Of a DNA stretch of 48,303 bases, positions 15,679 to 23,734 are shown in pieces; position 1 is the stretch's first letter; every line of letters begins with the position of its first letter. The stretch comes from Oscillospiraceae bacterium (lineage in GTDB: Bacteria; Bacillota; Clostridia; Oscillospirales; SIG627): assembly GCA_015063985.1 (NCBI GenBank), contig SVTC01000019.1, positions 1 to 48,303 on the forward strand, given 5' to 3'. The notes beneath the pieces were generated by a model, which did not search any database, was not told the DNA's origin, and saw only the letters and a program-made list of their open reading frames with translations. Both the position numbers and the translations under genes were made by a program.

Positions 15679-16487
15679 GAATTGGCGTAGCTTTGAATAT
15701 CATCCATATTTTCGCAAACGGTGAGCTTGTATTCTTTTGCAAGCTCACTCATTTTTTCAAATTTAAAAATAAGAGTATCGGCACTGTGGCTGTCCGCCGA
15801 GAATACAACGGGCTGATGAAGCTCGCCCAGACGCTTCAGTATAAAGGGAGCGGGATAGATCTCGGTCTTCCAATTTCTGCTGATAGCACCGGAATTTAAT
15901 TCTAAAACTATCTTGCTTTGGCAGACCTCCTCTAAGGCTTCAAGAGCGATGCTTTGGTATTCCTTGGAATCCTCGTCGAAAAATTTGTGCTTTTCGTTAA
16001 ATTTGGTTATAAGATCAAAATGCCCCAGTATTTGGCAGGGTATAGTTTTCGGAACCTGCTTTACCAGCTCGTAATAAGCCTTGGCGTAGGACAAAAAGTC
16101 ATTGTTATAATACTTCTTCACGGTGTATAGCTGCTCTTCGGGTGAAAGATCTATTCCACAAAACTCACCGTCGTTTTCAAGATAATGCACGGAGCCTATG
16201 CAGTAATCAAAGCCCTCGGGGAGCTTTTGGGACATAAATTCCTGCTCTATTCCGCAGTATATCCTGATCTTATCGCTGTATTCAGCCTTTAAAGCTTTTA
16301 TTTCATTCTTGTATTCCTCGGTCTTTTCGAGGGTCATAGCAAAGCTTTTGGGTTGAAATTCCATGTGGGAATGTCCGGAAAAGCCTATTTCGGGGCATGA
16401 AAGGTTAATTGCTGATTCTACTATCTCTCTTAAGGTGTTTTTTCCGTCGCAGTACGTAGAATGGGTATGATAGTTTGAATAGTTCAT
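15675..16487 (-). CDS. PHP-family histidinol-phosphatase-like protein
   Basis: A 270-residue PHP-domain phosphoesterase close to HisJ/HisK-type histidinol phosphatases: HTHSTYCDG start, FSGHSH, the CGIEQEF glutamate, GSVHYLEN, GHFDLITKFN, ELNSGAISR and the final SADSHS pair. These supply a three-metal site. The family reaction is L-histidinol phosphate to histidinol, but no other his gene is in the window, so another phosphate ester is possible. It follows the serine acetyltransferase gene by 10 nt in a leftward operon with the flavoprotein. Confidence 0.85.
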   Translation of the reverse strand: MNYSNYHTHSTYCDGKNTLREIVESAINLSCPEIGFSGHSHMEFQPKSFAMTLEKTEEYKNEIKALKAEYSDKIRIYCGIEQEFMSQKLPEGFDYCIGSVHYLENDGEFCGIDLSPEEQLYTVKKYYNNDFLSYAKAYYELVKQVPKTIPCQILGHFDLITKFNEKHKFFDEDSKEYQSIALEALEEVCQSKIVLELNSGAISRNWKTEIYPAPFILKRLGELHQPVVFSADSHSADTLIFKFEKMSELAKEYKLTVCENMDDIQSYANS

Positions 16488-16497
16488 ATTTAGTCCT

Positions 16498-17340
16498 TTA
16501 CTTTATTGATTGACTTGCACTGTAATAAACCTTTTGATTTGCCTCAACGGAGTGGGTGAGCCATACGTTACCGCCGATAACACAGCCGTCGCCCACAAAG
16601 GTATCTCCGCCAAGGATGGTTGCGTTAGCATAGATGACGACACCGTTTCCGATATTGGGGTGACGCTTGATTCCTTTTATGGGATTTCCGTCGCCGTCTG
16701 TTTCAAAGCTTTTTGCGCCCAGTGTAACGCCCTGATAGAGCTTAACGTGATCGCCGATAACCGTGGTCTCGCCGATTACGATACCCGTTCCGTGGTCGAT
16801 AAAGAAATATTCTCCCACCGTAGCGCCTGCGTGGATGTCTATTCCCGTTATCTCGTGGGCGTATTCTGTCATAATTCTGGAAAGGTAGGGGACCTCCAAT
16901 AAGTAAAACTCGTGGGCAATTCTGTAGATCGTGATCGCCATAAAGCCCGGGTAGCAAAGAAGAACCTCTTTTTTGCTTTTTGCCGCAGGATCGCCATCAT
17001 ACAGAGCCTGGACATCCTTTCCGAGAAGATCCTTGATCCTTGGCAGCTTTTCAAAGAAGCTGTGGCAGATATGATCCGCATCTCCCTCCATTCCGGCAAA
17101 CAGATAAGCGGCATTTATCTGAGCTCTTATTCTTTCGTAAAGCCATCTGAGTCTGTCCTCGGGGGTACGAACGTTGACGGTGCATCCGTAAAAGGAGGGG
17201 AAAAGTACGGTTTTTATCTCTTCGATGCAGGAAATTATCTCGCTTCTGTCGGGGATGGGAGTGCTTTTAGTTGAGCCAAGGGGGTCGGGGGTGGAATCAA
17301 GCTCCTTTAAAATATCTTTAATAAAGGGAGTGTTTGCCAT
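16498..17340 (-). CDS. Serine O-acetyltransferase (EpsC type)
   Basis: Makes O-acetylserine from serine and acetyl-CoA for cysteine synthesis. The 280-residue product has the alpha-helical N-terminal domain and the left-handed hexapeptide-repeat domain: EITGIDIHAGATVGEYFFIDHGTG, IGETTVIGDHVKLYQGVTLG, KRHPNIGNGVVIYANATILGG, IGGNVWLTHSV. The catalytic His pair (DIHAG and DHGTG) is intact. The longer N-terminal region fits EpsC-type clostridial enzymes rather than short CysE. cysK is not adjacent. Confidence 0.93.
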   Translation of the reverse strand: MANTPFIKDILKELDSTPDPLGSTKSTPIPDRSEIISCIEEIKTVLFPSFYGCTVNVRTPEDRLRWLYERIRAQINAAYLFAGMEGDADHICHSFFEKLPRIKDLLGKDVQALYDGDPAAKSKKEVLLCYPGFMAITIYRIAHEFYLLEVPYLSRIMTEYAHEITGIDIHAGATVGEYFFIDHGTGIVIGETTVIGDHVKLYQGVTLGAKSFETDGDGNPIKGIKRHPNIGNGVVIYANATILGGDTFVGDGCVIGGNVWLTHSVEANQKVYYSASQSIK

Positions 17341-17353
17341 TTTCTTCTCCTTG

Positions 17354-17980
17354 TTATCTTATAAAGTTTGTCCTTTGCTTTTTTTCGTTTTTGGGGGTGA
17401 GGATACCTGCATCCTTGCCTGCTTTGATGCATCTTAAAAGCCAGGTCATATTGTTAGCAAGGTTTTCAAGTGTCTGTACGCCCTCGAGATCCCGGAGTAA
17501 TTGCTCTTTGCCCACGCCGTGGGTGCCGTTCCAATAGCTTGAGGAGACCACGGGCATTTGGGCGATGGTGAAATATTTGTTTATTACGTCAAGACTTGCG
17601 CTGGTTCCCGCTCTTCTTGCATTGGCGACTGCGGCTGCGGGCTTGTGAGCGAATGCCGCAGTGTTTGCGTAAAAGGCTCTGTCAAGAAGCGCCAGAAGTC
17701 TTGCACTGGGGTGAGCGTAATAGACGGGAGTTGCAAAAACAAAGCCGTCAGATGACTTCGCAAGATCGATAAATTTGTTTACACAATCGTCGTCGTGTAT
17801 ACACTTGCCCTCAAGGCTTCTGCAGGCAAGACAGCCCGTGCAATCAGAAGGCGTGGATGCTCCCATTTGAAAGATAGGGGCTTCTATGCCGTTTGCTTCA
17901 AGCTTACGGGCTATTATTTCTAAAGCTTCATTTGTTGCGCCGTCTGTGTGAGCGCTGGAATTTACAAGAAGTACCTTCAT
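17354..17980 (-). CDS. Flavodoxin-fold NAD(P)H-dependent oxidoreductase
   Basis: A 208-residue flavodoxin-like protein of the NADPH-dependent FMN reductase / iron-sulfur flavoprotein type. LLVNSSAHTDGATNEAL is the FMN phosphate loop and FATPVYYAHPSARL the isoalloxazine-side loop. A Cys cluster at about residues 47-66 (CTGCLACRS...C...C) resembles the compact 4Fe-4S site of iron-sulfur flavoproteins. It probably moves electrons between NAD(P)H and an acceptor. First gene of a leftward operon with serine acetyltransferase and the PHP phosphatase; start has GAGGT before the ATG. Confidence 0.85.
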   Translation of the reverse strand: MKVLLVNSSAHTDGATNEALEIIARKLEANGIEAPIFQMGASTPSDCTGCLACRSLEGKCIHDDDCVNKFIDLAKSSDGFVFATPVYYAHPSARLLALLDRAFYANTAAFAHKPAAAVANARRAGTSASLDVINKYFTIAQMPVVSSSYWNGTHGVGKEQLLRDLEGVQTLENLANNMTWLLRCIKAGKDAGILTPKNEKKQRTNFIR

Positions 17981-18048
17981 TTGTTTACCTCTTAAAAAGT
18001 TTTTCTAAATTATATGTTCAATTGATAAAAATATTACCTAAGAGAGAG

Positions 18049-18074
18049 CTTCCCGTCTGAAAACAGACGGGAAG
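18049..18074. terminator. Hairpin after tagO-like gene
   Basis: 11-bp perfect stem (CTTCCCGTCTG / CAGACGGGAAG) with a 4-nt loop, 6 nt beyond the tagO-like stop. The T-rich flank is better on the + side, so on the minus strand it may be an imperfect terminator. Confidence 0.65.
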
Positions 18075-18079
18075 GGCTT

Positions 18080-19174
18080 TTATTTTTTGTCTGTATTCTC
18101 GGGGGGAGCGCTGGGAGGCTTTCTGAAGGAAAGTCCGAGGCCGGTCTGTTCTCTGACAGTGTCTGAGCCCCTGAAGATCATAATGTTAATATATCCAACC
18201 AAAGCGGCAAATACCAATATTGTAACCGCCAAAAGCCACATATTCAAGGTGCAAAGCACTGCGCTTATGCCGAGAATTGCGCTTATGGTGTAGAGGATAA
18301 CTACTACCTGCTTGGTGCTGAAGCCGGTTGCGAGAAGCTTGTGGTGTATGTGCTCGTGATCGCCTTGGAATATACCTGCGCCCTTTTTGAGCCTTCTGAA
18401 TATAGCCGAGAAGGTGTCACCGAAGGGAAGACCGAAAATAAGCACGGGGATGATGAATGAAATAGAGGTGGTCATCTTGTAAAGACCAATGACCGACACC
18501 ACACTGAAAACGTATCCCAGGCTAAGTGCACCGGAGTCGCCCATAAAGATCCTTGCGGGATTGGAGTTAAAGGGGAGGAAGCCAAAGCAGCTTCCCGCAA
18601 GAATGGCCATAACAAGGGCTAATTCATATTGCTCAAGAATAAGCGAGCAGAAAAGGATCGCAATTGCGGAGATCGCCGATACTCCGCAGGCAAGACCGTC
18701 CATTCCGTCAATAAGATTAACGGAGTTTGTGAGAAGTACTATCCAACCTACAGTCAGAGGGTATGAAAGCCATCCAAACTCGATATTCTTCCCGAATATA
18801 GTTATAAAATCAATCTTTGCACCAAAAAGAATGGGAATAATTGCGGCTACTATCTGTCCTAAAAGCTTGACGATGGGGCTCAAGGCAAGAACGTCGTCAA
18901 GGGCTCCCAGAATAAGGATCACTACCGTTCCCAGTATCAGACCTGTGATCTCGGGAGTGAGGTGACAGAATAAAAGCACGTTGGACAAAAAGGAAATGAA
19001 TATTGCAAGTCCTCCCAGACGAGGGGTGACGCTAAGATGAAAATGCCTCACCTTGTCGGGAACGTCCAAAGCCTTCACCTTGAAGGCAAATACCCTGATA
19101 ACGGGCGTAAGAGTAAAGGATATCAATGCACTGAATAGTATTGCAACTATCTGATAGATGATACCGTGGTCCAT
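18080..19174 (-). CDS. TagO/WecA-like undecaprenyl-phosphate sugar-1-phosphate transferase
   Basis: Integral membrane enzyme of 364 residues with about eleven hydrophobic segments. It carries the catalytic features of the polyprenyl-phosphate N-acetylhexosamine-1-phosphate transferases: PRLGGLAIF, GALDDVLALSP (Asp93/94), NLIDGMDGLA (153-162), FMGDSGALSLG and the HEHIHHKLL histidine motif that separates WecA/TagO from MraY. It starts a cell-wall glycopolymer such as teichoic acid by loading a sugar phosphate on undecaprenyl phosphate. It follows trpS by 18 nt, so the two are probably co-transcribed. Confidence 0.9.
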   Translation of the reverse strand: MDHGIIYQIVAILFSALISFTLTPVIRVFAFKVKALDVPDKVRHFHLSVTPRLGGLAIFISFLSNVLLFCHLTPEITGLILGTVVILILGALDDVLALSPIVKLLGQIVAAIIPILFGAKIDFITIFGKNIEFGWLSYPLTVGWIVLLTNSVNLIDGMDGLACGVSAISAIAILFCSLILEQYELALVMAILAGSCFGFLPFNSNPARIFMGDSGALSLGYVFSVVSVIGLYKMTTSISFIIPVLIFGLPFGDTFSAIFRRLKKGAGIFQGDHEHIHHKLLATGFSTKQVVVILYTISAILGISAVLCTLNMWLLAVTILVFAALVGYINIMIFRGSDTVREQTGLGLSFRKPPSAPPENTDKK

Positions 19175-19192
19175 TTTTATAACCTCCGAGGC

Positions 19193-20212
19193 TTATTTTA
19201 CTTCGGGCTTGGCATAAAAGCCGACTTTTCTGTATACCTTAGATATAGTCTTGTTGGCAATGTAATTTGCCTGAGCGGCGCCTTCGCTGAGTATCTTATC
19301 CAGCTGTGCCTTGTCTGAGATATAAGTGTTATACTTATCCTGGATCTTGGTAAGGGTATCCGCGCAGGCTTCTCCCACCGCGAGCTTGAAATCTCCGTAG
19401 CCCCTTCCTTCAAACTCTTTTTCGCACTCCTCGGGTGTTTTGGAGGTGAAAGCGCAGTAGATGTTTATGAGGTTGGAGATACCCGGTCTATTGGGATCGA
19501 GCCTTACAATGCTTTCCGAATCGGTGACCGCTCTTTTGAACTTCTTGATGATCTCGTCCTTAGGATCGAGAATTGAAACGAAGCTCTGGGGATTAGGATC
19601 GGATTTGGACATCTTTCTCTCGGGATCGGAAAGGCTCATTATTCTCGCGGAGGATTTGGAAATATACCCCTCGGGAACCGTGAAGGTGGGGGAATATGCC
19701 TGATTGAATCTTTGAGCTATATCTCTTGCAAGCTCAATATGCTGCTTTTGATCGCTTCCGACGGGAACAAGATCCGCATTGTAGAGAAGTATATCCGCAG
19801 CCATAAGAACAGGATAGGTGAATAGTCCTGCATTGATGTTATCTGCGTGCTTTGCGCTCTTGTCCTTGAACTGAGTCATTCTGCTAAGCTCGCCGAACAT
19901 CGTACTGCAGCTGAGTACCCAGGATAGCTGAGTATGTCCGGGAACGTGGCTCTGTATAAAGAAGACCACCTTTGCGGGATCTATGCCGCAAGCCATATAC
20001 ACGGCAAGCGTTTCCAGGGACCTTTTTCTGAGCTCTGCGGGAGTTTGCCTTACCGTGATGGCGTGCATGTCCACAACGCAATAGATGCAGTTGTAATCGT
20101 CCTGCAAAAGCTGCCAGTTCTTAAGTGCTCCAAGGTAGTTTCCTATAGTAAGATTTCCGCTGGGCTGTGCCCCGGAAAAGATCGTTTTTCTATCTTTTGT
20201 AAATTCTGCCAT
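19193..20212 (-). CDS. trpS: Tryptophanyl-tRNA synthetase
   Basis: Class I synthetase of 339 residues that charges tRNA-Trp. The HIGH-type motif is PSGNLTIGN (17-25) and the KMSKS loop is intact at 200-204. Other family blocks (VDMHAIT, MAADILLYNADLVPVGSDQKQHIELARDIA) are present in parts. GAGGT precedes the ATG. The leader from the promoter is only about 30 nt, which leaves no room for a T-box. Confidence 0.97.
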   Translation of the reverse strand: MAEFTKDRKTIFSGAQPSGNLTIGNYLGALKNWQLLQDDYNCIYCVVDMHAITVRQTPAELRKRSLETLAVYMACGIDPAKVVFFIQSHVPGHTQLSWVLSCSTMFGELSRMTQFKDKSAKHADNINAGLFTYPVLMAADILLYNADLVPVGSDQKQHIELARDIAQRFNQAYSPTFTVPEGYISKSSARIMSLSDPERKMSKSDPNPQSFVSILDPKDEIIKKFKRAVTDSESIVRLDPNRPGISNLINIYCAFTSKTPEECEKEFEGRGYGDFKLAVGEACADTLTKIQDKYNTYISDKAQLDKILSEGAAQANYIANKTISKVYRKVGFYAKPEVK

Positions 20213-20248
20213 TCGTCTGACCTCGCGGGATTATTATATTCTTTTACT

Positions 20249-20277
20249 ATTTTACCACATATTTATAAAAATTACAA
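20249..20277 (-). promoter_or_regulatory. Sigma-A promoter of trpS
   Basis: TTGTAA (20272-20277), 17-bp spacer, TAAAAT (20249-20254), with TGTGG before the -10. Confidence 0.75.
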
Positions 20278-20335
20278 GTCTTTATACAAAAAAGAAGCTT
20301 TTATGTCTAAATTTAAAAAAATATTTCAAAACCTC

Positions 20336-20364
20336 TTGATTTCTTGAAAGCTTTGTGATATAAT
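20336..20364 (+). promoter_or_regulatory. Sigma-A promoter of rpmB
   Basis: TTGATT (20336-20341), 17-bp spacer, TATAAT (20359-20364), with TGTGA before the -10. Confidence 0.85.
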
Positions 20365-20406
20365 CTAAAAAGATTTTGAATGAACTCTTTGTGGGAGGTG
20401 TTTGCA

Positions 20407-20595
20407 TTGGCAAAGTGTGAGATTTGCGGTAAGAGTGTAACCTTCGGTTTGAAGGTCAGTCATTCCAATAGAAAGACCAACAGAACTTGGAAGCCCAACG
20501 TGAGAAAGGTTAAGGCAGTTATGAACGGCAAAACAGCCAGAGTTTATGTCTGCTCTCACTGTCTGCGCTCCGGTAAGGTTCAGAGAGCCGTCTAA
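20407..20595 (+). CDS. rpmB: Ribosomal protein L28
   Basis: A 62-residue L28 of the large ribosomal subunit. AKCEICGK near the start and CSHCLRSGKVQR near the end give the four cysteines of the zinc-binding C+ form. The start is a TTG at 20407, 6 nt after a GGGAGGTG site; the longer reading from 20380 lacks support and does not match the family. Single-gene transcript with its own promoter and terminator. Confidence 0.96.
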   Translation: MAKCEICGKSVTFGLKVSHSNRKTNRTWKPNVRKVKAVMNGKTARVYVCSHCLRSGKVQRAV

Positions 20596-20604
20596 AAAAG
20601 TTTG

Positions 20605-20635
20605 CCGTGTCCTTTGGGACACGGTTTCTTTTTTT
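20605..20635 (+). terminator. Terminator of rpmB
   Basis: 8-bp GC-rich stem (CCGTGTCC / GGACACGG) with a TTTG loop, then TTTCTTTTTTT. Confidence 0.9.
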
Positions 20636-20645
20636 GAGAAAGGTA

Positions 20646-20699
20646 ATCCCCTTAAAGCTTTATCACTTTTTAGTGACTGCTCTAAGGGGATCTTTTTTA
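20646..20699 (+). terminator. Second, longer hairpin with T-run before tadA end
   Basis: Outer stem ATCCCCTTA (20646-20654) with TAAGGGGAT (20683-20691) encloses a small inner hairpin (TCAC...GTGA), followed by CTTTTTTATTTTTTT. T-run polarity fits rightward transcripts, giving rpmB two terminators in tandem, or insulating tadA from rpmB read-through. No known RNA family is recognised. Confidence 0.6.
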
Positions 20700-21191
20700 T
20701 TTTTTTGATCTTCTCAATTTCTCAAAAAAATTGTTCAAAAGCTCCGATGCTTCCTTTTCCATTAATCCGCTTTCCAAAAGGGGCTTGTGGCAAAGACCCT
20801 GTGCGTTCAGATCAAAAAGTCCTCCGAAGGCTCCCTGCTTAGGATCCTTCGCTCCGTAAAATACCTTTCTGATCCTTGAATTTACGATCGCCCCCGCGCA
20901 CATAACGCAAGGCTCAAGGGTAACGTAAAGATCGCACTCCCAAAGTCGCCATCCGCCTAAGGCTTGACAAGCAAGATCTATTGCCAGGATCTCTGCATGC
21001 TTGAGCGCATTTTTGTCATTTTCCCTTCTGTTGCAAGCAAAGGAGACGATCTCTCCCTTGCGAACTACTACCGCACCTACGGGAACCTCACCGTGATCAA
21101 GGGCCTCCTTTGCCTTTTCAAGGGCAATGGACATAAAATCGGTCTTTTCTTTTTCGGTGGGCTCATTCACGTTCAGAATGTACTTTTTCAA
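20697..21191 (-). CDS. tadA: tRNA-specific adenosine deaminase
   Basis: Converts A34 to inosine in tRNA-Arg(ACG). The 164 residues show the zinc/catalytic motif HAE (65-67) and PCVMC (94-98), with EVPVGAVVV and NSRIRKVFYGA of the family. The start is uncertain: the TTG at 21191 sits directly after the stop of the PBP gene (TAA, 1 nt), suggesting coupling without a clear ribosome site. A start at the ATG of MSIALEKAKEA (residue 20) would also give a usual-length enzyme. Last gene of the leftward PHP-dnaE-PBP operon. Confidence 0.93.
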   Translation of the reverse strand: MKKYILNVNEPTEKEKTDFMSIALEKAKEALDHGEVPVGAVVVRKGEIVSFACNRRENDKNALKHAEILAIDLACQALGGWRLWECDLYVTLEPCVMCAGAIVNSRIRKVFYGAKDPKQGAFGGLFDLNAQGLCHKPLLESGLMEKEASELLNNFFEKLRRSKK

Positions 21192-21192
21192 T

Positions 21193-23724
21193 TTAGGGCT
21201 CTTCTATCGGGGTATCGTCTCGTGGTCTTTCCCAATAGTTGTACATATCTGTTTGCAACGCGTTGTGCTCAACACAGAAGCTGTTTGCGGGTCTTGTTGA
21301 GGAGGAGGTATAGCCGGGATATCTGTTTAGTGGGTAGAGGTTTATATATACCGGAAGCTTGGTAGATGAGGGGTAAACGTAATTCTCGGGAAGCTCTACA
21401 TAGGTGTACTGGGCGTCGGTTACCTTGATGTTCTTTTCAAAGTATCTTTCCGATACGTCGATCCTCAGCATGCCTACCTGCTTTTTGTTGGGACAATGCT
21501 CTCCCGCTACGGATTTTGTATCGGTGCACCAGTCAACAAGGATGTGTCTTGTGCAGGTGGAGCGGGGAAGGGTGGATTCGGTAAAGTATCCCACTGCGGT
21601 CCTGTCGCCGTTTATATAGCATCTGCAGGCATCTCCCGCAAGGAGTCCGGAGTCCAGGCAGTATTCCGCCTGGATGAGCATGGTCTTTGATTCAAACTCT
21701 CTGAGCTTTTCTACGTTGTTTTTGTCAGCATCTATCATAGGATCGTGAATGTCCTTCATTACCGTATTCCAGATGTAGAGCGTGGGAGAGAGCTTGTATT
21801 TGCTCTTGAATTTTGAAATAAAGCTGTCAAGACTCTTGGGTCTGTCGTAGCCGACCCAGACCGCGGCGGTGTAATAAGGGGTATAACCGCAGAAGTAAAG
21901 GTCCTTTTCGTCGTTTGTGGTACCGGTCTTTCCGGCGCAGTTTACGTACTCGGAAAGGGTAAGCGCTTTAGCGGTACCTTCTTCGACAACGTTTTCAAGA
22001 AGAAGGTTCATTGTGTTTGCGGTATCCGCGCTGAGGATAACTCTTGAATTACCCTCGTTGGAAAGAAGCACCTCGCCAAAGCTGTCTTCGACGCGCAGAT
22101 AGGTCTTGGAGGATTTGTAAATTCCGTTGTTGGGGAAGGTGGCGTATGCGGTTGCCATTTCAAGAGTGGAAACGCCGTAGGTAAGACCGCCCAGCGCCAA
22201 AGGCGAAAGGGAAATATCGTCCTTGGTGAGGCTTGTAAACTCGTATTTTTCGGTCATAAAACGGTAGGATAGCTCGGGGGTGATCTTATCAAGAAGCTTT
22301 ACCGCAGTGGTATTTTTTGAGGTCGATATGGCATTCTCCAGCGTGGTGAAGCCAACAAAGGTGTTGGGGGTGTTTCTCGGCCACATTCTTCCAAGGCTGG
22401 GACTGTAGTTGTAGGGTGTATCATCCAGGGCAGAGCCGTAGGTGATAAAGCCGTTTTCCAGTGCTATAGAGTAAACGGAAAGAGGTTTAATGGCAGAACC
22501 GGGCTGTCTGAAGGATTTTGTGGCTCTGTTCAGTCCTCTTGCAACGGTCTGCTTGCCTACTCCACCCACAAGTCCCGCAACGTTTCCCGTATCATTATCG
22601 ATGATTACCATAGCCGCCTCGGGCTGGACTCCGCTTACAAGATTGAAAAAGTCTTCTTTTTCAAAAAGTTCCTCTAAGCTGTCCTGAACGTCCTTATCCA
22701 TGGCGGTGTATATCTTAAGTCCGCCTGAGAATACCATCTGAACTGCCATTTCCTTGGTAAGCCCCAATTCACTTTGCAGATCGGCGGTTACGTCGTCGAT
22801 GACCTGGTTAACGTAGTAGTTATGGATGGTCTCCTTGTATTGGGTCTCCTCGGTTGCAAGCTGAAGAGTAGCGTTATCGGCCTCGTAGTATTGGTCATAA
22901 TCGATGTAGCCGTTGTTGTGCATCTCGACGAGCACCGTATGGCGTCTGTCCTTGTTGTTTTCGGGGTTCTGGATGGGGTCCCATTTGGTGGGAGCCTGAG
23001 TGATGCCTGCCAAGGCCGCGCATTCCACAAGAGAGAGCTGGCTGACGTCCTTTCCGAAATACTTAAAGGATGCGGACTGAACTCCGTAGCAGCCTTGAGA
23101 AAGATAAATGGTATTGAGGTACATTTCCAGTATCTCTTCCTTGCTCTTCTTCGATTCAAGGCTCATAGCACGGAGTATCTCCGTGATTTTTCTTTGAAGA
23201 GTTACGTCCTTTTCGCCCGTTACGTTCTTAATTAGCTGCTGAGTGATGGTAGAAGCGCCGTAGGATGCGTTCCCGTTAAGAAAGCCCAGCCCCGCACCTC
23301 CGATTCGTCGCAGGTCGATACCGTTGTGGTTGAAAAACCTCTTGTCCTCTATGGACACAAAGGCGTTTACAAGATCCTTGGGAATGTCGTCATAGCTTAC
23401 CCAGATTCTGTTTTCCACGCCGGAAAGCCTGTCCTCCTCAAGCTCTATCCAGGCTTCCTTGCCGTTTTCGTCCTCTCCTTGGTAGTACAGAGAGGTAGTG
23501 AGGTTGGAGTCGAATTTAAGATTCTCGATGTCATAATCTCCGTCAATGTAGTTTGTAACGTAAACCACCATTGCCGCGCCCATTATTGAGCCTGCAATGA
23601 CGAGAATAAGCATCAGTGTTAAGAAAATGTTGAGAATATAGGTGATTATCTTACCGAAGTATTTTGATAAGGTGCTCACTATTCTCTTGGTGGCTCTGAA
23701 GCCCTTTGATTGAAAAAACTTCAC
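21193..23724 (-). CDS. Class A penicillin-binding protein (PBP1A type)
   Basis: Bifunctional peptidoglycan synthase of 843 residues. One membrane anchor (about 28-57) is followed by the GT51 domain with SIEDKRFFNHNGID (Glu126) and the transpeptidase domain with SxxK at 410-413, SKN at 469-471 and KTG at 599-601, all intact. The extracytoplasmic C-terminal region (after about 690) carries at least eight cysteines and a Pro-rich end, a frequent extension in clostridial PBP1A. GTG start at 23724 with GGAG before it. Lies 10 nt after dnaE. Confidence 0.95.
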   Translation of the reverse strand: MKFFQSKGFRATKRIVSTLSKYFGKIITYILNIFLTLMLILVIAGSIMGAAMVVYVTNYIDGDYDIENLKFDSNLTTSLYYQGEDENGKEAWIELEEDRLSGVENRIWVSYDDIPKDLVNAFVSIEDKRFFNHNGIDLRRIGGAGLGFLNGNASYGASTITQQLIKNVTGEKDVTLQRKITEILRAMSLESKKSKEEILEMYLNTIYLSQGCYGVQSASFKYFGKDVSQLSLVECAALAGITQAPTKWDPIQNPENNKDRRHTVLVEMHNNGYIDYDQYYEADNATLQLATEETQYKETIHNYYVNQVIDDVTADLQSELGLTKEMAVQMVFSGGLKIYTAMDKDVQDSLEELFEKEDFFNLVSGVQPEAAMVIIDNDTGNVAGLVGGVGKQTVARGLNRATKSFRQPGSAIKPLSVYSIALENGFITYGSALDDTPYNYSPSLGRMWPRNTPNTFVGFTTLENAISTSKNTTAVKLLDKITPELSYRFMTEKYEFTSLTKDDISLSPLALGGLTYGVSTLEMATAYATFPNNGIYKSSKTYLRVEDSFGEVLLSNEGNSRVILSADTANTMNLLLENVVEEGTAKALTLSEYVNCAGKTGTTNDEKDLYFCGYTPYYTAAVWVGYDRPKSLDSFISKFKSKYKLSPTLYIWNTVMKDIHDPMIDADKNNVEKLREFESKTMLIQAEYCLDSGLLAGDACRCYINGDRTAVGYFTESTLPRSTCTRHILVDWCTDTKSVAGEHCPNKKQVGMLRIDVSERYFEKNIKVTDAQYTYVELPENYVYPSSTKLPVYINLYPLNRYPGYTSSSTRPANSFCVEHNALQTDMYNYWERPRDDTPIEEP

Positions 23725-23734
23725 CTTTAGCTCC

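Noticed and set aside
20180-20277. T-box riboswitch upstream of trpS
   Set aside because: The predicted leader is only about 30 nt, with no room for a stem-loop structure or antiterminator.
20646-20699. Small structured RNA (SRP-like) after rpmB
   Set aside because: Hairpin lacks SRP Alu/S-domain motifs and is fully explained as a terminator with a T-run.
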